Origin: CAYTEO01 sp964436825
GTDB lineage: Bacteria > Krumholzibacteriota > Krumholzibacteriia > LZORAL124-64-63
NCBI GenBank assembly: GCA_964436825.1
Contig: CAYTEO010000004.1
Location: 62,001 to 126,000 of the forward strand
Reading direction: 5' to 3'
Length of the DNA stretch: 64,000 bases
How positions within the stretch are numbered: the stretch's first letter is position 1; every line of letters starts with the position of its first letter. The notes under the pieces were generated by a model. It was not told the DNA's origin. It was given only the letters and a program-made list of their open reading frames with translations, and did not search any database. Below, piece by piece: positions 16,706-26,914 of the stretch. Both the position numbers and the translations under genes were made by a program.

Positions 16706-17547
16706 GAGAGCGACCCGCCGAACGCCTGGGCGCCTGCCTGCTCGACATCGAGGGGGTCCTGGTACGCGACAAGCGCTACCGACCCGTCGACGGCGCCGTG
16801 GACTGGGTCCGTGGCCTGGTCGACTGCGGCGTCCCCTTCGCCCTGGTCAGCAACAACACGACCCACCCGCCGCGGGAGCTGGCGGCCGCCCTGGCCGGGG
16901 TCGGTTTCCCGGTGACCGCCGATCACGTCGTCTCCGCGCTGGCGGTCGGCGCCCGCCTGCTGGCTGGCTGGGGCAAGACGCGCCTGCTCTGGCTGGGAAG
17001 GCCCGAACTGGCACCGTGGTGGCGGGAGCAGGGATTCGTGACCGACGCCGTCACCGACTGCCAGGCCGTCGTCCTGGGCCTGAACGAGCAGCTCTCGGTG
17101 GCCGACCTGGACCGGGCGCTGTCGCCCCTGGTCGACCAGGAGGCGGAACTGGTCGCCCTGCACCGCAACCTGTTCTACCTGGACAGCCGGGGCGAGCGTC
17201 GCTTCGGTCCGGGCTTCTACTGCGCCGCCCTGGCCGAGGCCGCGGCCAGGGACCCCGTCGTCATCGGCAAGCCCCACGAGCGGATCTACCGGGAGGGGCT
17301 CGAACGGGTGGGGCTCCCCGCCGACGAGGTCCTGTTCGTCTCCGACGACCCGGCGGCCGACCTGGTGACGGCCGGCCGGCTGGGAATGACGACGGCCTTC
17401 GTCCTGTCCGGCAAGCACCCCGATCATGCCGTCCTGGGTCGCCTCGACCAGCAGGAGTGGCCCGACATCATCGCCGCGTCGCTGGCGGACGTCACGCCGC
17501 CGGAAGGGCCGGCGGGGATCACAGAAGGGAACGGAACGGATGAGTGA
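16702..17547 (+). CDS. HAD-IIA family phosphatase (NagD/LHPP-like)
   Basis: A 281-residue HAD-superfamily hydrolase with a type IIA cap. Motif I reads LLDIEGVLV, so the nucleophile aspartate is present while the usual second acid D is replaced by E (LHPP relatives carry S there). Motif II is FALVSNNTTHPPREL, the motif III lysine lies in VVIGKPHERIY, and motif IV is VLFVSDDPAADLVTAGRLGMTTAFVLSG, where SDDP replaces the more common GDxxxTD. Substrates in this group are sugar phosphates, pyridoxal phosphate or phosphohistidine. It is translationally coupled to the QTMAN-like gene and overlaps the esterase gene by 8 bp, so the three form one operon. Confidence 0.85.
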   Translation: MRERPAERLGACLLDIEGVLVRDKRYRPVDGAVDWVRGLVDCGVPFALVSNNTTHPPRELAAALAGVGFPVTADHVVSALAVGARLLAGWGKTRLLWLGRPELAPWWREQGFVTDAVTDCQAVVLGLNEQLSVADLDRALSPLVDQEAELVALHRNLFYLDSRGERRFGPGFYCAALAEAAARDPVVIGKPHERIYREGLERVGLPADEVLFVSDDPAADLVTAGRLGMTTAFVLSGKHPDHAVLGRLDQQEWPDIIAASLADVTPPEGPAGITEGNGTDE

Positions 17548-18409
17548 GAGCGCCGCAGTCTCGACCAGGGACCAGACCCGCCTGCAACAGCTCTCCCTGG
17601 CCGTCTGGGAGATGGAGCAGCTGCCCCGCGAGCAGCTGCGCGAGCCCCTCGTCCGCCGCCAGTACCTGCGCGCCCAGCAACAGCTGCTGGCCGAGCAGGA
17701 GGCGGTCGCCGACATCGCCCCGGAGGCGCGGTCCCGCCTGCTGCTCCGCGAGGAGTCCCCGTCGGCGGCCCTGCTCGTCCACGGATCCACCGGCGTGCCG
17801 TCGGACCTGCAGGGGCTGGCCGACTCGCTCCACGCCTCCGGCCTGACGGTCTGGAACCTGCGCCTGCCGGGCCACGGCCTGCCCGGCGTGGAGCGCCCGC
17901 CCGTCACCTGGCGCGCCTGCGCCAATGCCGTGCGCAGGGCCTTCGGCATCCTGGACCGCTGCCACGAGCGGGTCCACCTGGTCGGTTTCAGCTTCGGGGC
18001 GGCCCTGGCCGTCGTCCTGACCCGCAAGGTCCGACCGGCCTCCCTGGCGCTGCTGTCGCCGGCGCTGCTGCCCCGCGTGCCGTGGCGGTTCCGGATCCTG
18101 CTCTGGCTGCGGATGCACCGGTTGCCGTGGCTGCGTCGCCGCTTCGGCTGGGACCTGGAGGTCCTGGAGGCCATGCAGCAGGCCCGCGCCCAGATCGGCC
18201 GGCTGCGACTGCCCGTCTACGCGGCCCATTGCGACGACGACGAGCGGATCGATCCCGGCTCGCTGCGCCTGTTGCAGCGGCGGGTCAAGGACCGGGTCTC
18301 CCGCTTCCGGCTCTACCCCCAGGGCGGTCACATGATCCTGCGCGCCCACGGCCCGGCGGGACTCTACCGGGAGATCCAGGATTTCCTGGAGGCCGACCGG
18401 GCCCGCTAG
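17540..18409 (+). CDS. Alpha/beta hydrolase (carboxylesterase/lipase-like)
   Basis: A 289-residue cytoplasmic alpha/beta hydrolase. After an extra N-terminal helical segment of about 70 residues rich in Q, E and R, the core begins with the oxyanion motif LLVHGSTGVPSDL. The nucleophile elbow is GFSFG (S151), the acid lies in AHCDDDERIDP (D233 or D238), and the histidine is in GGHMIL (H264). The lid is small and basic. It resembles monoglyceride lipase/carboxylesterase Est30-type enzymes, which cleave short- to medium-chain esters. It is the last gene in the operon with the glycosyltransferase and HAD phosphatase; the link between the three is not obvious. Confidence 0.85.
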   Translation: MSESAAVSTRDQTRLQQLSLAVWEMEQLPREQLREPLVRRQYLRAQQQLLAEQEAVADIAPEARSRLLLREESPSAALLVHGSTGVPSDLQGLADSLHASGLTVWNLRLPGHGLPGVERPPVTWRACANAVRRAFGILDRCHERVHLVGFSFGAALAVVLTRKVRPASLALLSPALLPRVPWRFRILLWLRMHRLPWLRRRFGWDLEVLEAMQQARAQIGRLRLPVYAAHCDDDERIDPGSLRLLQRRVKDRVSRFRLYPQGGHMILRAHGPAGLYREIQDFLEADRAR

Positions 18410-18636
18410 CCTCCCCGTGGCCCGTGTTGCCCGACGCCCGTCGGGGATTGCAAGGTGCCGTCTTGCCCTGCTGTGGCCCAGGAGGCCCCATCGTTTCCCC
18501 GGTTCATGTAACATGGCTCATTGCAACGAGTTGTAGCGATCGTGGCCCGGTCCTGGACGGTGCCCGTCGCGGGCACGTCCATTGCAGCGTCCGGCGCGCG
18601 AGACAGATCCCCAGCCTCCGGGAGGATACAGACACC

Positions 18637-18855
18637 ATGATCGACACCCAGACGCGCGCCCCGATCTACATCGGCGGCGAGGAGAACACGCACCAGGTGA
18701 TGACCTCCGTCGAGGCGGCCGAGTACCTGCAGATGCACGTCAAGACCATCTGTCGGCTGGCGAAGGAAGGGAAGATCCCGGCCCGCAAGGTGGGTAGCGA
18801 GTGGCGGTTCCTGCGCAAGGTCCTGGATCGCTGGCTCGCCGACGAGATGGAGTGA
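18637..18855 (+). CDS. Excisionase-family helix-turn-helix DNA-binding protein
   Basis: A 72-residue protein made almost entirely of an excisionase/MerR-type helix-turn-helix: MTSVEAAEYLQMHVKTICRLAKEGKIPARKVGSEWRFLRKVLDRWL. The start has GGGAGGA 10 bp upstream. Such domains bind DNA in phage excisionases but also in small chromosomal regulators. No integrase or mobile-element gene is nearby, and the next gene starts 1 bp after its stop, so it is more likely a chromosomal regulator working with that STAS-GAF protein. A short palindrome CATGTAACATG lies upstream at 18506-18516. Confidence 0.88.
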   Translation: MIDTQTRAPIYIGGEENTHQVMTSVEAAEYLQMHVKTICRLAKEGKIPARKVGSEWRFLRKVLDRWLADEME

Positions 18856-18856
18856 G

Positions 18857-19837
18857 ATGCCTCTGACGATCGAGCCGCAGCGGACTGCCGGGGAGCGCAT
18901 CGCCGCGTTCCGCGTGACGGGGACACCGGTCCCGGACGAGGGCCGGGACCTGGTGTCCCATCTTCGCGACGGCATCCCGGACCGGGCGGAGGAGATCCAT
19001 CTCGACCTGGCCGGCGTCACGGCGATGCCCGACGATCTGGCCAGGGCCCTGGTCTCTCTCTGGCGCGATCTGCAGGACCGGGGCACCGGTCTGCGGATCA
19101 CCGGCACCACCGTCGTCGTCGGCTGGGTGCTGGCCCGCCACCTGGGGCCGGTGGCGGCGGAGGTCCTGGGCGACGAGCGCTGGGCGGTGCTGGCCGGCGG
19201 CCGGAAGCGGGCGGGGATCCCTGTCGACAGGCAGGAGCGTCCCGAGCGCGACGTGGCCGTCCGCCTGCAGTTCCGCCTGCGGGAGGCCGCCGATCCTGTC
19301 GCCGTGGAGCGGGAGATCGCCGCCACCCTGACCCGGTGCGGACTGGCGGCAGGGGTCGTGCTGGCGATAAGCAGCGGCGGCCGCCTCCTCGTGCCCGGAA
19401 GCGGGGAGGTCCATCCCGTCCCCGCCTCCGGCTGGCTCGGTTCCCTGCTGGCGAGTGCCGACTGTCCGCTGGCCACCGACGAGATCGACCTCGCCGGACT
19501 GACCCTGGAGGAGCGTGCCCTGCTGAAGTGGTCCGGCGCGGACCTGCTGGTCCCCCTGCTCCACGGGGGCGAGCTGCGGGGGCTCCTGCTGCTGCGCAGT
19601 GGTCGCGAGGCCGGCCTGGCCGGCTACCGGTCGGGAGAGGTGCTGGCCCTGGACCTGCTGGGACGTTCCCTGGCCGGGCATCTGGCGGCCGTCGCCGGAC
19701 GCCTGGACGGAACCCTCGTCCCGGGCTCGAAGGTGGAGACCCGGACCTGGGGCGGCACTACCCGCGAGGACGGAGCGAGTACCGTCGTCGGGCAGCACGT
19801 GGCCGTGGCCGATCCCACACCGGTTGCAGTCTGCTGA
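18857..19837 (+). CDS. STAS-GAF-like two-domain protein
   Basis: A 326-residue soluble protein that I could not assign to a named family. Residues of about 30-110 look like a STAS/anti-anti-sigma domain (IHLDLAGVTAMPDDLARALVSLWRDLQDRGTGLRITG then a helix). The usual phospho-acceptor context DSSGL is replaced by PDDLAR, so regulation by serine phosphorylation is doubtful. Residues of about 150-290 have the pattern of a GAF domain: EREIAATLTRC, a variable loop, ADLLVPLLHGGELRGLLLLRSGREAGLAGYRSGEVLALDLLGRSLAGHL. The last 40 residues are low-complexity. It begins 1 bp after the HTH gene, so the pair is an operon; a sensor that modulates the HTH protein is a reasonable guess. Confidence 0.6.
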   Translation: MPLTIEPQRTAGERIAAFRVTGTPVPDEGRDLVSHLRDGIPDRAEEIHLDLAGVTAMPDDLARALVSLWRDLQDRGTGLRITGTTVVVGWVLARHLGPVAAEVLGDERWAVLAGGRKRAGIPVDRQERPERDVAVRLQFRLREAADPVAVEREIAATLTRCGLAAGVVLAISSGGRLLVPGSGEVHPVPASGWLGSLLASADCPLATDEIDLAGLTLEERALLKWSGADLLVPLLHGGELRGLLLLRSGREAGLAGYRSGEVLALDLLGRSLAGHLAAVAGRLDGTLVPGSKVETRTWGGTTREDGASTVVGQHVAVADPTPVAVC

Positions 19838-20415
19838 TCCGTTCCTGGCGTTCCATCGCTCCCTGTCCCGTTCCTGCGACACACTGCTATCACCATGTCC
19901 CTTCCTCGGTTGGGGGCCGTCATCGGTGTGCGGCCACCGGGCTCGTCCGTATGCGGGACAGGTGCGGGCGACGGCCGGAGCCTGTCCGGATGGGGGACAC
20001 CCACGTAACTGTCTGCTGGCGAATACGATAGGGCGACGACGTTGCCGGTCCCGTTCCCTCTGGCCCGTGGACGGTCCCTTGCACTCGCGGGGTGGGGGTG
20101 ACGGTCCCGGGAATGGGAGGCTCGAGGCCGTCACAGGGCAACGCCGGTGCGAGGGGAGGGCGCCTGCCCCCTCGTACCGGCCACCCACCCCGGCGGATGC
20201 TTCCTCACGGGACGGAGACACGGCGGGTCGCTCGCTGCGGCTGAACATCGACCAGCGGGTGGTGCGTCGGCAGGAGGGATGGGAGCCGCCGGACCATTTC
20301 CCCCCGGTCCGGGGACCGCTTCGGCGAAGGAGATCATGATCCCGTGGTGGCGGTCCGGGCGTTCGGCAGCACGACCGGCAACTGTCGAACGCCCCGGCTC
20401 GCACCGTCGTGTCGC
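19838..20415. other. Long intergenic region with hairpins, no supported gene
   Basis: These 578 bp lie between the convergent STAS-GAF and cdaA genes. I found no convincing coding region on either strand. They contain several inverted repeats: GGACAGG / CCTGTCC at 19956-19987, a long imperfect stem starting CCGGTGCGAGGGG near 20143 and closing with CCCCTCGTACCGG, and CCGGACC / GGTCCGG at 20289-20312. An unrecognised structured RNA or several terminators would both fit. Confidence 0.5.
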
Positions 20416-21192
20416 TCAGGTCGCGACGCTCTTCTTCGCTTCCCGGGCCAGGATCCGGTTGAGCATGGCCGTCAGGTCGTCGGTCGAGAGCCCTCTTTCG
20501 ATCCGGCCCTGGTAGGCCAGGGAGATGGCCCGGGTCTCCTCGGAGACGACGATGACGACCGCGTCGGAGACCTCGGTCAGGCCGATGGCGGCCCGATGGC
20601 GGGTGCCGAGCTGGTAACTCAGCTCGGTCTGCTCCGAGTTGGGCAGGATGCAGGCGGCCGCGGCGATCCGGTCCTCGCTGATGATGATGGCGCCGTCGTG
20701 CAGGGGCCCAGGGACGGTGAAGATGGACTCGATGAGCTCGCTGGAGATCTTGGCGTCCAGCTCCGTTCCCGTCTTGATCCAGCGTCCCAGGCCGATCTCC
20801 CGCTCCAGGACGATCAGGGCACCCAGGCCACGCCGGCTGAGTCGCTCGGTGGCCTTGATGATGTCGTTCTGGGCCGGGATCTCGTTGGTCGTGGAGAAGA
20901 ACTTCAGCAGGCGCCGGCGCCCCAGGTAGGTCAGGGCCGTCCGCAGCTCGGGCTGGAAGATGATCAGGAAGGCGACGACCCAGACCGTCTGCAGCGAGGA
21001 GATGATCTGCCGCAGGACGATCATCCCGGTGCGGTCGGCCACCCAGGCCATCAGCACCAGGATTCCCAGACCCGCCAGCATCTGGATGGCGCGAGTGCCG
21101 TAGACCAGCAGCAGGAGCCGGTAGATCAGCAGCGCCACCAGCAGGATGTCGAGCAGGTCGATCAGCAGGGAATCGTGCAGGAACGAGCTCAT
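20416..21192 (-). CDS. cdaA: Diadenylate cyclase, membrane-bound
   Basis: A 258-residue CdaA-type enzyme that makes the second messenger cyclic di-AMP from two ATP. The start at 21192 has GGGAG just upstream. Three hydrophobic helices fill residues of about 8-80 (LLDILLVALLIYRLLLLVYG and following). The DAC catalytic domain follows, with the DGA motif in VPGPLHDGAIII (D166) and the RHR motif in LGTRHRAAIGLTE (R198-R200), both intact. It is one of several leftward genes (cdaA, folP, ftsH, tilS); the cdaA-folP neighbourhood is common in many phyla, and 118 bp separate the two here. Confidence 0.95.
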   Translation of the reverse strand: MSSFLHDSLLIDLLDILLVALLIYRLLLLVYGTRAIQMLAGLGILVLMAWVADRTGMIVLRQIISSLQTVWVVAFLIIFQPELRTALTYLGRRRLLKFFSTTNEIPAQNDIIKATERLSRRGLGALIVLEREIGLGRWIKTGTELDAKISSELIESIFTVPGPLHDGAIIISEDRIAAAACILPNSEQTELSYQLGTRHRAAIGLTEVSDAVVIVVSEETRAISLAYQGRIERGLSTDDLTAMLNRILAREAKKSVAT

Positions 21193-21310
21193 GATCTCCC
21201 GCCGGGTCTGGTGAACGGACGACGTCGCGGCGAAGGGTAGCACCCGTCACCGGGTGCGGCAACAGCGGCCTCGCCGTCCGTCGGCACCGGTCCGGGATGG
21301 ACGACCGGCG

Positions 21311-22170
21311 TCACCGCGCTGCGGCGACGGCCTCCAGGACAGCCAGCGTCTGGACGGTGGCCGCCACGTCGTGGACCCGGACCACCGCCACCCCCTGGGT
21401 GAACGCCGCCGCCACGGCGGCCAGGCTGCCGGGCAGGCGGTCCTCGACGCCGGCCCCGGTCAGCATCCCGATGAACGACTTGCGCGAGGCGCCCAGCAGG
21501 ACGGGCCGGCCGCCGCCGAGCGTCTCCAGGTGCGCCAGCAGTGCCAGGTTGTGGGCGAGGGTCTTGCCGAACCCGATGCCCGGGTCGACGACGATCGCCT
21601 CGCGGACGACGCCGGCCGCCTCCGCCGCCGCGGCCCGCTCGGCCAGGAAGGCCGACACCTCGGCCACGACGTCGTCGTAGCGGGGATCGATCTGCATCGT
21701 CCGGGGCGAGCCGGCCATGTGCATCAGGACCAGTCCCGCTTCCCGCTCGGCGACCAGCGGCAGCATCCGGGGATCGCCACGGCCGGCGGTGATGTCGTTG
21801 ATGCCGTCGGCGCCGGCCTCCAGGGCCGCGGCGGCGGTCTCGGCGCGGTAGGTGTCGACGGTCAGCGGTAGGTCGCAGGCGTCGCGGACGGCCGCGAGGG
21901 CGGGCAGCAGGCGGTGACGCTCCTCGTCCGGGGAGACGGGATCGGCGCCGGGACGGGACGACTCGGCGCCCAGGTCCAGCAGGTCCGCCCCGGCGGCCGC
22001 CATGGCCCGGGCCTGGTCGGCCACGGCACCGGGAGCGACGCGCGAGCCGGGATAGAAGCTGTCGGGGGTCAGGTTGAGGATCCCCATCACCAGGGGGCGC
22101 CCGCCCAGCGGCAGGCGCCTGCGGCCCAACCGCCAGACGGCGGCCGGGTGGCCGGCGTCCCCGGCGGTGG

Positions 22171-22174
<4 letters not shown>
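21311..22174 (-). CDS. folP: Dihydropteroate synthase
   Basis: A 287-residue dihydropteroate synthase, which joins p-aminobenzoate to hydroxymethyl-dihydropterin pyrophosphate in folate synthesis. The GTG at 22174 overlaps the ftsH stop (GTGA), which fixes the start well. Family motifs are MGILNLTPDSFYPGSR, LLDLGAESSRPGADPVS with the pyrophosphate-binding residues, GINDITAG, the pterin-pocket VVDPGIGFGKTLAHN, LGASRKSFIG and a C-terminal VVRVHDVAAT. The stop is at 21311. Coupling to ftsH is a common bacterial gene order. Nothing unusual was noticed in the active site. Confidence 0.96.
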
Positions 22175-24207
<2,033 letters not shown>

Positions 24208-24228
24208 AGATCTCCTAGAGGATGGCGG

Positions 24229-25629
24229 TCACACGGGATCGAGACGGAGTGTAACGTTCCGCCGCTCACCCGGCAAGATACGCGTCCGCGCGGCCGCCGC
24301 CAAGCCGACGACCCACAGGACGCCGCCCCGGTCCGCGACGACGAGCACCCCCTCGCGGCGGAACCAGGGGATCCTCCGCTCCTGGAGCAGGTCGCCCACC
24401 AGGACGGGGTGCCTCCCCGCGACGGGGACCAGCCGGTCGCCGGCCTCCCACCGGCGCAGGTGCGGATCGCCGCGCAGGGCGTCTTCCGGGACGGTCAGCC
24501 GGTACGGCAGGGGCCGGGGCGGGCAGCCGTGCTGGATGGGGTCGACGACCGGCTCCCCGTCGGTGGGCGCGACGGTGAGGGCCAGGCGCACCGCCGGGGC
24601 GTGCGGTGGTTCCGGGGGCAGCAGGGCGATTCCGTCGAAGGCCCGGGCCGCGCGCCAGCCGCCGCAGAGGTCGATCGCCGAGCCGCTGCGGCTGCGCGGC
24701 AGCCAGGCCAGGAGCCGTCGCCAGTGGCGCTCCTCCAGCAGCGGGGCGCCGATCCCGGCGCCCTGGGCGGCGTAGGCCAGCGCGAGCATGACGACCCGCC
24801 GGGCCAGCGGGGCCGGCAGGGCGGTCAGCCCGGCCGCGGGCAGCAGGCCGTCGTCGCGGCCGGCGGCCAGCCGCTCCAGCGCCTGCGCGGCCAGCCGGTG
24901 CAGGGTGTCGCTCTCGGCAGCGGCCAGCCGGGCCAGCCGCAGCGGCGCCTCCCTGGCGGCGGGGCCGAAGATCGCCTCGGCCAGCGGCACCAGCTCGTGG
25001 CGAACCCGGCTGCGGCGGTTCTGCCCGTCGGCGTTGGTGCTGTCGTCCCGCCAGGGTTGTTCCTGGCGCCGGAGAAAGGCGAGGATCTCCCGGCGGTCCG
25101 TCTCCAGCAGGGGGCGGACGAGCCGGCCGATGACCGGCCGCATGACGGCCAGGCCGTCCAGGCCGGTCCCGCGGAACAGGCGCAGCAGGATCGTCTCGAG
25201 CTGGTCGTCCCGCTGGTGACCCAGGGCGCAGGCGGTCAGCTCCGCCGACCCGTCCAGCACCGCTGTGATGGCCTGGAGGCGCAGGTGGCGGGCCGCCTCC
25301 TCCAGCCCGGCGCCCCGGGCGGCGGCCGTCTCGGTCGTGGCGACCCGGCGGACGGTCAGCGGGACGTCGTGGCGGGCGCAGAGGTCGCGGCAGAACGCCT
25401 CGTCCCCGTCGCTCTCGGCGCCGCGCAGCCCGTGGTTGAGGTGCAGGGCGGCCACGGGCCGGCCGGTCCGCCCTCTCCAGGCGACGGCGGTCAGCAGCAG
25501 GGCCGTCGAGTCGGGACCGCCGGACAGCGCGACCAGCAGGCCGGGTTCGCTGCCGGGACCGGAAGCGCGGTGCACCAGCTCGTCGAGCCGGGGGACGTGG
25601 CGCTGCAGGAAGGGATCGCTCGCTGTCAT
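24229..25629 (-). CDS. tilS: tRNA(Ile)-lysidine synthase
   Basis: A 466-residue N-type ATP pyrophosphatase that attaches lysine to C34 of the CAU-anticodon isoleucine tRNA, changing both decoding and charging from Met to Ile. The PP-loop is ALSGGPDSTAL (S36-S41), followed by HLNHGLRGAESDGDEAFC and the substrate region GHQRDDQLETILLRLFRGTGLDGL. The C-terminal half carries the TilS substrate-binding and C-terminal domains (WEAGDRLVPVAGR, LLQERRIPWFRREGVLVVAD). A CAU tRNA gene ends 32 bp upstream on the same strand, so enzyme and possible substrate may share a transcript. It is followed 21 bp later by ftsH. Confidence 0.95.
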   Translation of the reverse strand: MTASDPFLQRHVPRLDELVHRASGPGSEPGLLVALSGGPDSTALLLTAVAWRGRTGRPVAALHLNHGLRGAESDGDEAFCRDLCARHDVPLTVRRVATTETAAARGAGLEEAARHLRLQAITAVLDGSAELTACALGHQRDDQLETILLRLFRGTGLDGLAVMRPVIGRLVRPLLETDRREILAFLRRQEQPWRDDSTNADGQNRRSRVRHELVPLAEAIFGPAAREAPLRLARLAAAESDTLHRLAAQALERLAAGRDDGLLPAAGLTALPAPLARRVVMLALAYAAQGAGIGAPLLEERHWRRLLAWLPRSRSGSAIDLCGGWRAARAFDGIALLPPEPPHAPAVRLALTVAPTDGEPVVDPIQHGCPPRPLPYRLTVPEDALRGDPHLRRWEAGDRLVPVAGRHPVLVGDLLQERRIPWFRREGVLVVADRGGVLWVVGLAAAARTRILPGERRNVTLRLDPV

Positions 25630-25660
25630 GGAATCCGCCCGGAGGGGGCAAAAAAGGAAA

Positions 25661-25737
25661 TGGTAGCGGCTCAGGGACTCGAACCCCGGACACGTGGATT
25701 ATGATTCCACTGCTCTAACCAACTGAGCTAAGCCGCC
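25661..25737 (-). tRNA. tRNA with anticodon CAU (elongator Met or Ile2)
   Basis: A complete 77-nt cloverleaf with encoded CCA: acceptor GGCGGCT / AGCCGCT, D arm GCTCAGTTGGTTAGAGC, anticodon stem GTGGA / TCCAC with loop ATCATAA (anticodon CAT), T arm CGGGG-TTCGAGT-CCCTG. The CAU anticodon fits elongator tRNA-Met or the isoleucine-2 tRNA modified by TilS. General resemblance is closer to elongator Met, but the location next to tilS keeps Ile2 open. Confidence 0.93.
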
Positions 25738-25780
25738 ACCATATTCCGTTTTCAGGAGCCGCCAAGGAGCGGCTGATCAG

Positions 25781-25809
25781 AATCTAGACCAGCCCGCATC
25801 CCTTGTCAA
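25781..25809 (-). promoter_or_regulatory. Strong promoter for tRNA-CAU (and perhaps tilS)
   Basis: On the minus strand a consensus TTGACA (25809-25804), 17 bp and TAGATT (25786-25781) lie about 44 bp before the mature tRNA 5' end. The minus-35 box sits in the palindrome CCCTTGTCAAGGG (25800-25812). Confidence 0.75.
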
Positions 25810-25831
25810 GGGGGAGCGGCACCCCTATTGT
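25803..25831 (+). promoter_or_regulatory. Promoter for the reductoisomerase operon, overlapping the tRNA promoter
   Basis: TTGTCA (25803-25808), 17 bp and TATTGT (25826-25831) read rightward toward the ATG at 25871. The minus-35 hexamer overlaps the minus-35 of the leftward tRNA promoter almost completely, so the two promoters probably compete for polymerase. Confidence 0.55.
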
Positions 25832-25870
25832 CGGCACGTCACGCGGTGGCCTGAACCGGAGAGGCGTTCC

Positions 25871-26914
25871 ATGGCAGACGATCGGACGGTGTTCCCGCCG
25901 GAGGTCTTCGAGGAGGCGGATGTCGATCTCGCGCCCCTGGCCGACCGGACCGTGGCCGTGGTCGGCTACGGCAACCAGGGGCACGCCCACGCCCTGAACC
26001 TGCGCGACAGCGGGATCGAGGTCCTGGTCGGCGCCCGGCCGGGAGGTCGGGGCGCAGCGGCGGCCCGCGACGCCGGCTTCCCGGTCCTGGCACCGGCGGC
26101 GGCCGCGGCCGCCGCCGACGTCGTCATGCTCCTGCTGCCCGACGAGGTCCAGCAGGCGGTCTGGGAGCGGGAGGTCGCCCCGCACCTGCGGCCCGGCGCG
26201 GCGGTGGGATTCGCCCACGGCTTCGCCGTCGCCTTCGGGCTGATCACCCCGCCACCGGGGGTGCCGTGTTTCCTGGTGGCGCCCAAGGGACAGGGACACA
26301 TGCTGCGCCGGGCCTACCGCGCCGGCGGCGGGCTGCCGTCCCTGCTGGCGGTGGTCCCGCCGGCCGACGACGCAACCTGGCGCCTGGCGGCTGCGTATGC
26401 CAAGGCGATCGGCTGCCTGCGCGGGGGCGGTTTCACGACGACCTTCCGCGAGGAATGCGTGGCCGACCAGTTCGGGGAGCAGGCCGTCCTGTGCGGCGGG
26501 TTGCCGGAGCTGATCGTCGCCGCCTTCGAGACCCTCGTCGCTCGCGGCTACGACGAGCGGAACGCCTACTTCGAATGCGTCCACGAGGTGAAACTCATCG
26601 CCGACCTGCTCCACGCCGAGGGGATCGACGGCATGCGGCGCCTCATCAGCCCCACGGCGGCCTACGGCGGGCTGACCCGGGGGCCGCGCCTGATCGACCA
26701 GGAGGTCCGCCGCCGGCTGGTGGCGATCCTGGACGAGATCGAGAGCGGCGCCTTCGCGCGCGAGTTCCTGGAAGACGCCGCCTCCAGCAAGCCCCGCCTG
26801 GAGGAGTTGCGCCGGCGGGAGGCCGCAGGGCAACTGGCCGCCTCCGGGCGGCGCCTGCGGGAGCGACTGGCCGCGCTCGGCCTGCACAAAGACGAGGAGG
26901 ACGACGATGCATGA
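25871..26914 (+). CDS. ilvC: Ketol-acid reductoisomerase (IlvC-like, class I)
   Basis: A 347-residue class I ketol-acid reductoisomerase, which isomerises and reduces acetohydroxyacids in branched-chain amino-acid synthesis using NADPH and magnesium. The Rossmann motif is VVGYGNQGHAHALNLRDSG (about 30-48). The metal ligands appear in FREECVADQFGEQAVLCGG and ECVHEVKLIADLLHAEGI. The segment usually reading SxTAEYG is LISPTAAYGGLTRGPRLI, and an alanine-rich insertion (APAAAAAAADVV) lies in the Rossmann half. No ilvB, ilvN, ilvD or leu genes are near, and the gene overlaps a Yip1 membrane protein gene by 8 bp, unusual company for ilvC. A related but different substrate cannot be excluded. Confidence 0.88.
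   Translation: MADDRTVFPPEVFEEADVDLAPLADRTVAVVGYGNQGHAHALNLRDSGIEVLVGARPGGRGAAAARDAGFPVLAPAAAAAAADVVMLLLPDEVQQAVWEREVAPHLRPGAAVGFAHGFAVAFGLITPPPGVPCFLVAPKGQGHMLRRAYRAGGGLPSLLAVVPPADDATWRLAAAYAKAIGCLRGGGFTTTFREECVADQFGEQAVLCGGLPELIVAAFETLVARGYDERNAYFECVHEVKLIADLLHAEGIDGMRRLISPTAAYGGLTRGPRLIDQEVRRRLVAILDEIESGAFAREFLEDAASSKPRLEELRRREAAGQLAASGRRLRERLAALGLHKDEEDDDA

Noticed and set aside
18637..18855. Excisionase as a sign of a prophage or integrative element
   Set aside because: No integrase, att-like repeats, phage structural genes or tRNA target are near, and the flanking genes are housekeeping.
20130..20200. Resemblance to a cyclic di-GMP-I riboswitch (CACAGGGCAA followed by a stem)
   Set aside because: The second core segment (ACGCAAAGC) and the tetraloop-receptor arrangement are missing, and the position is 3' of both flanking genes rather than upstream of one.
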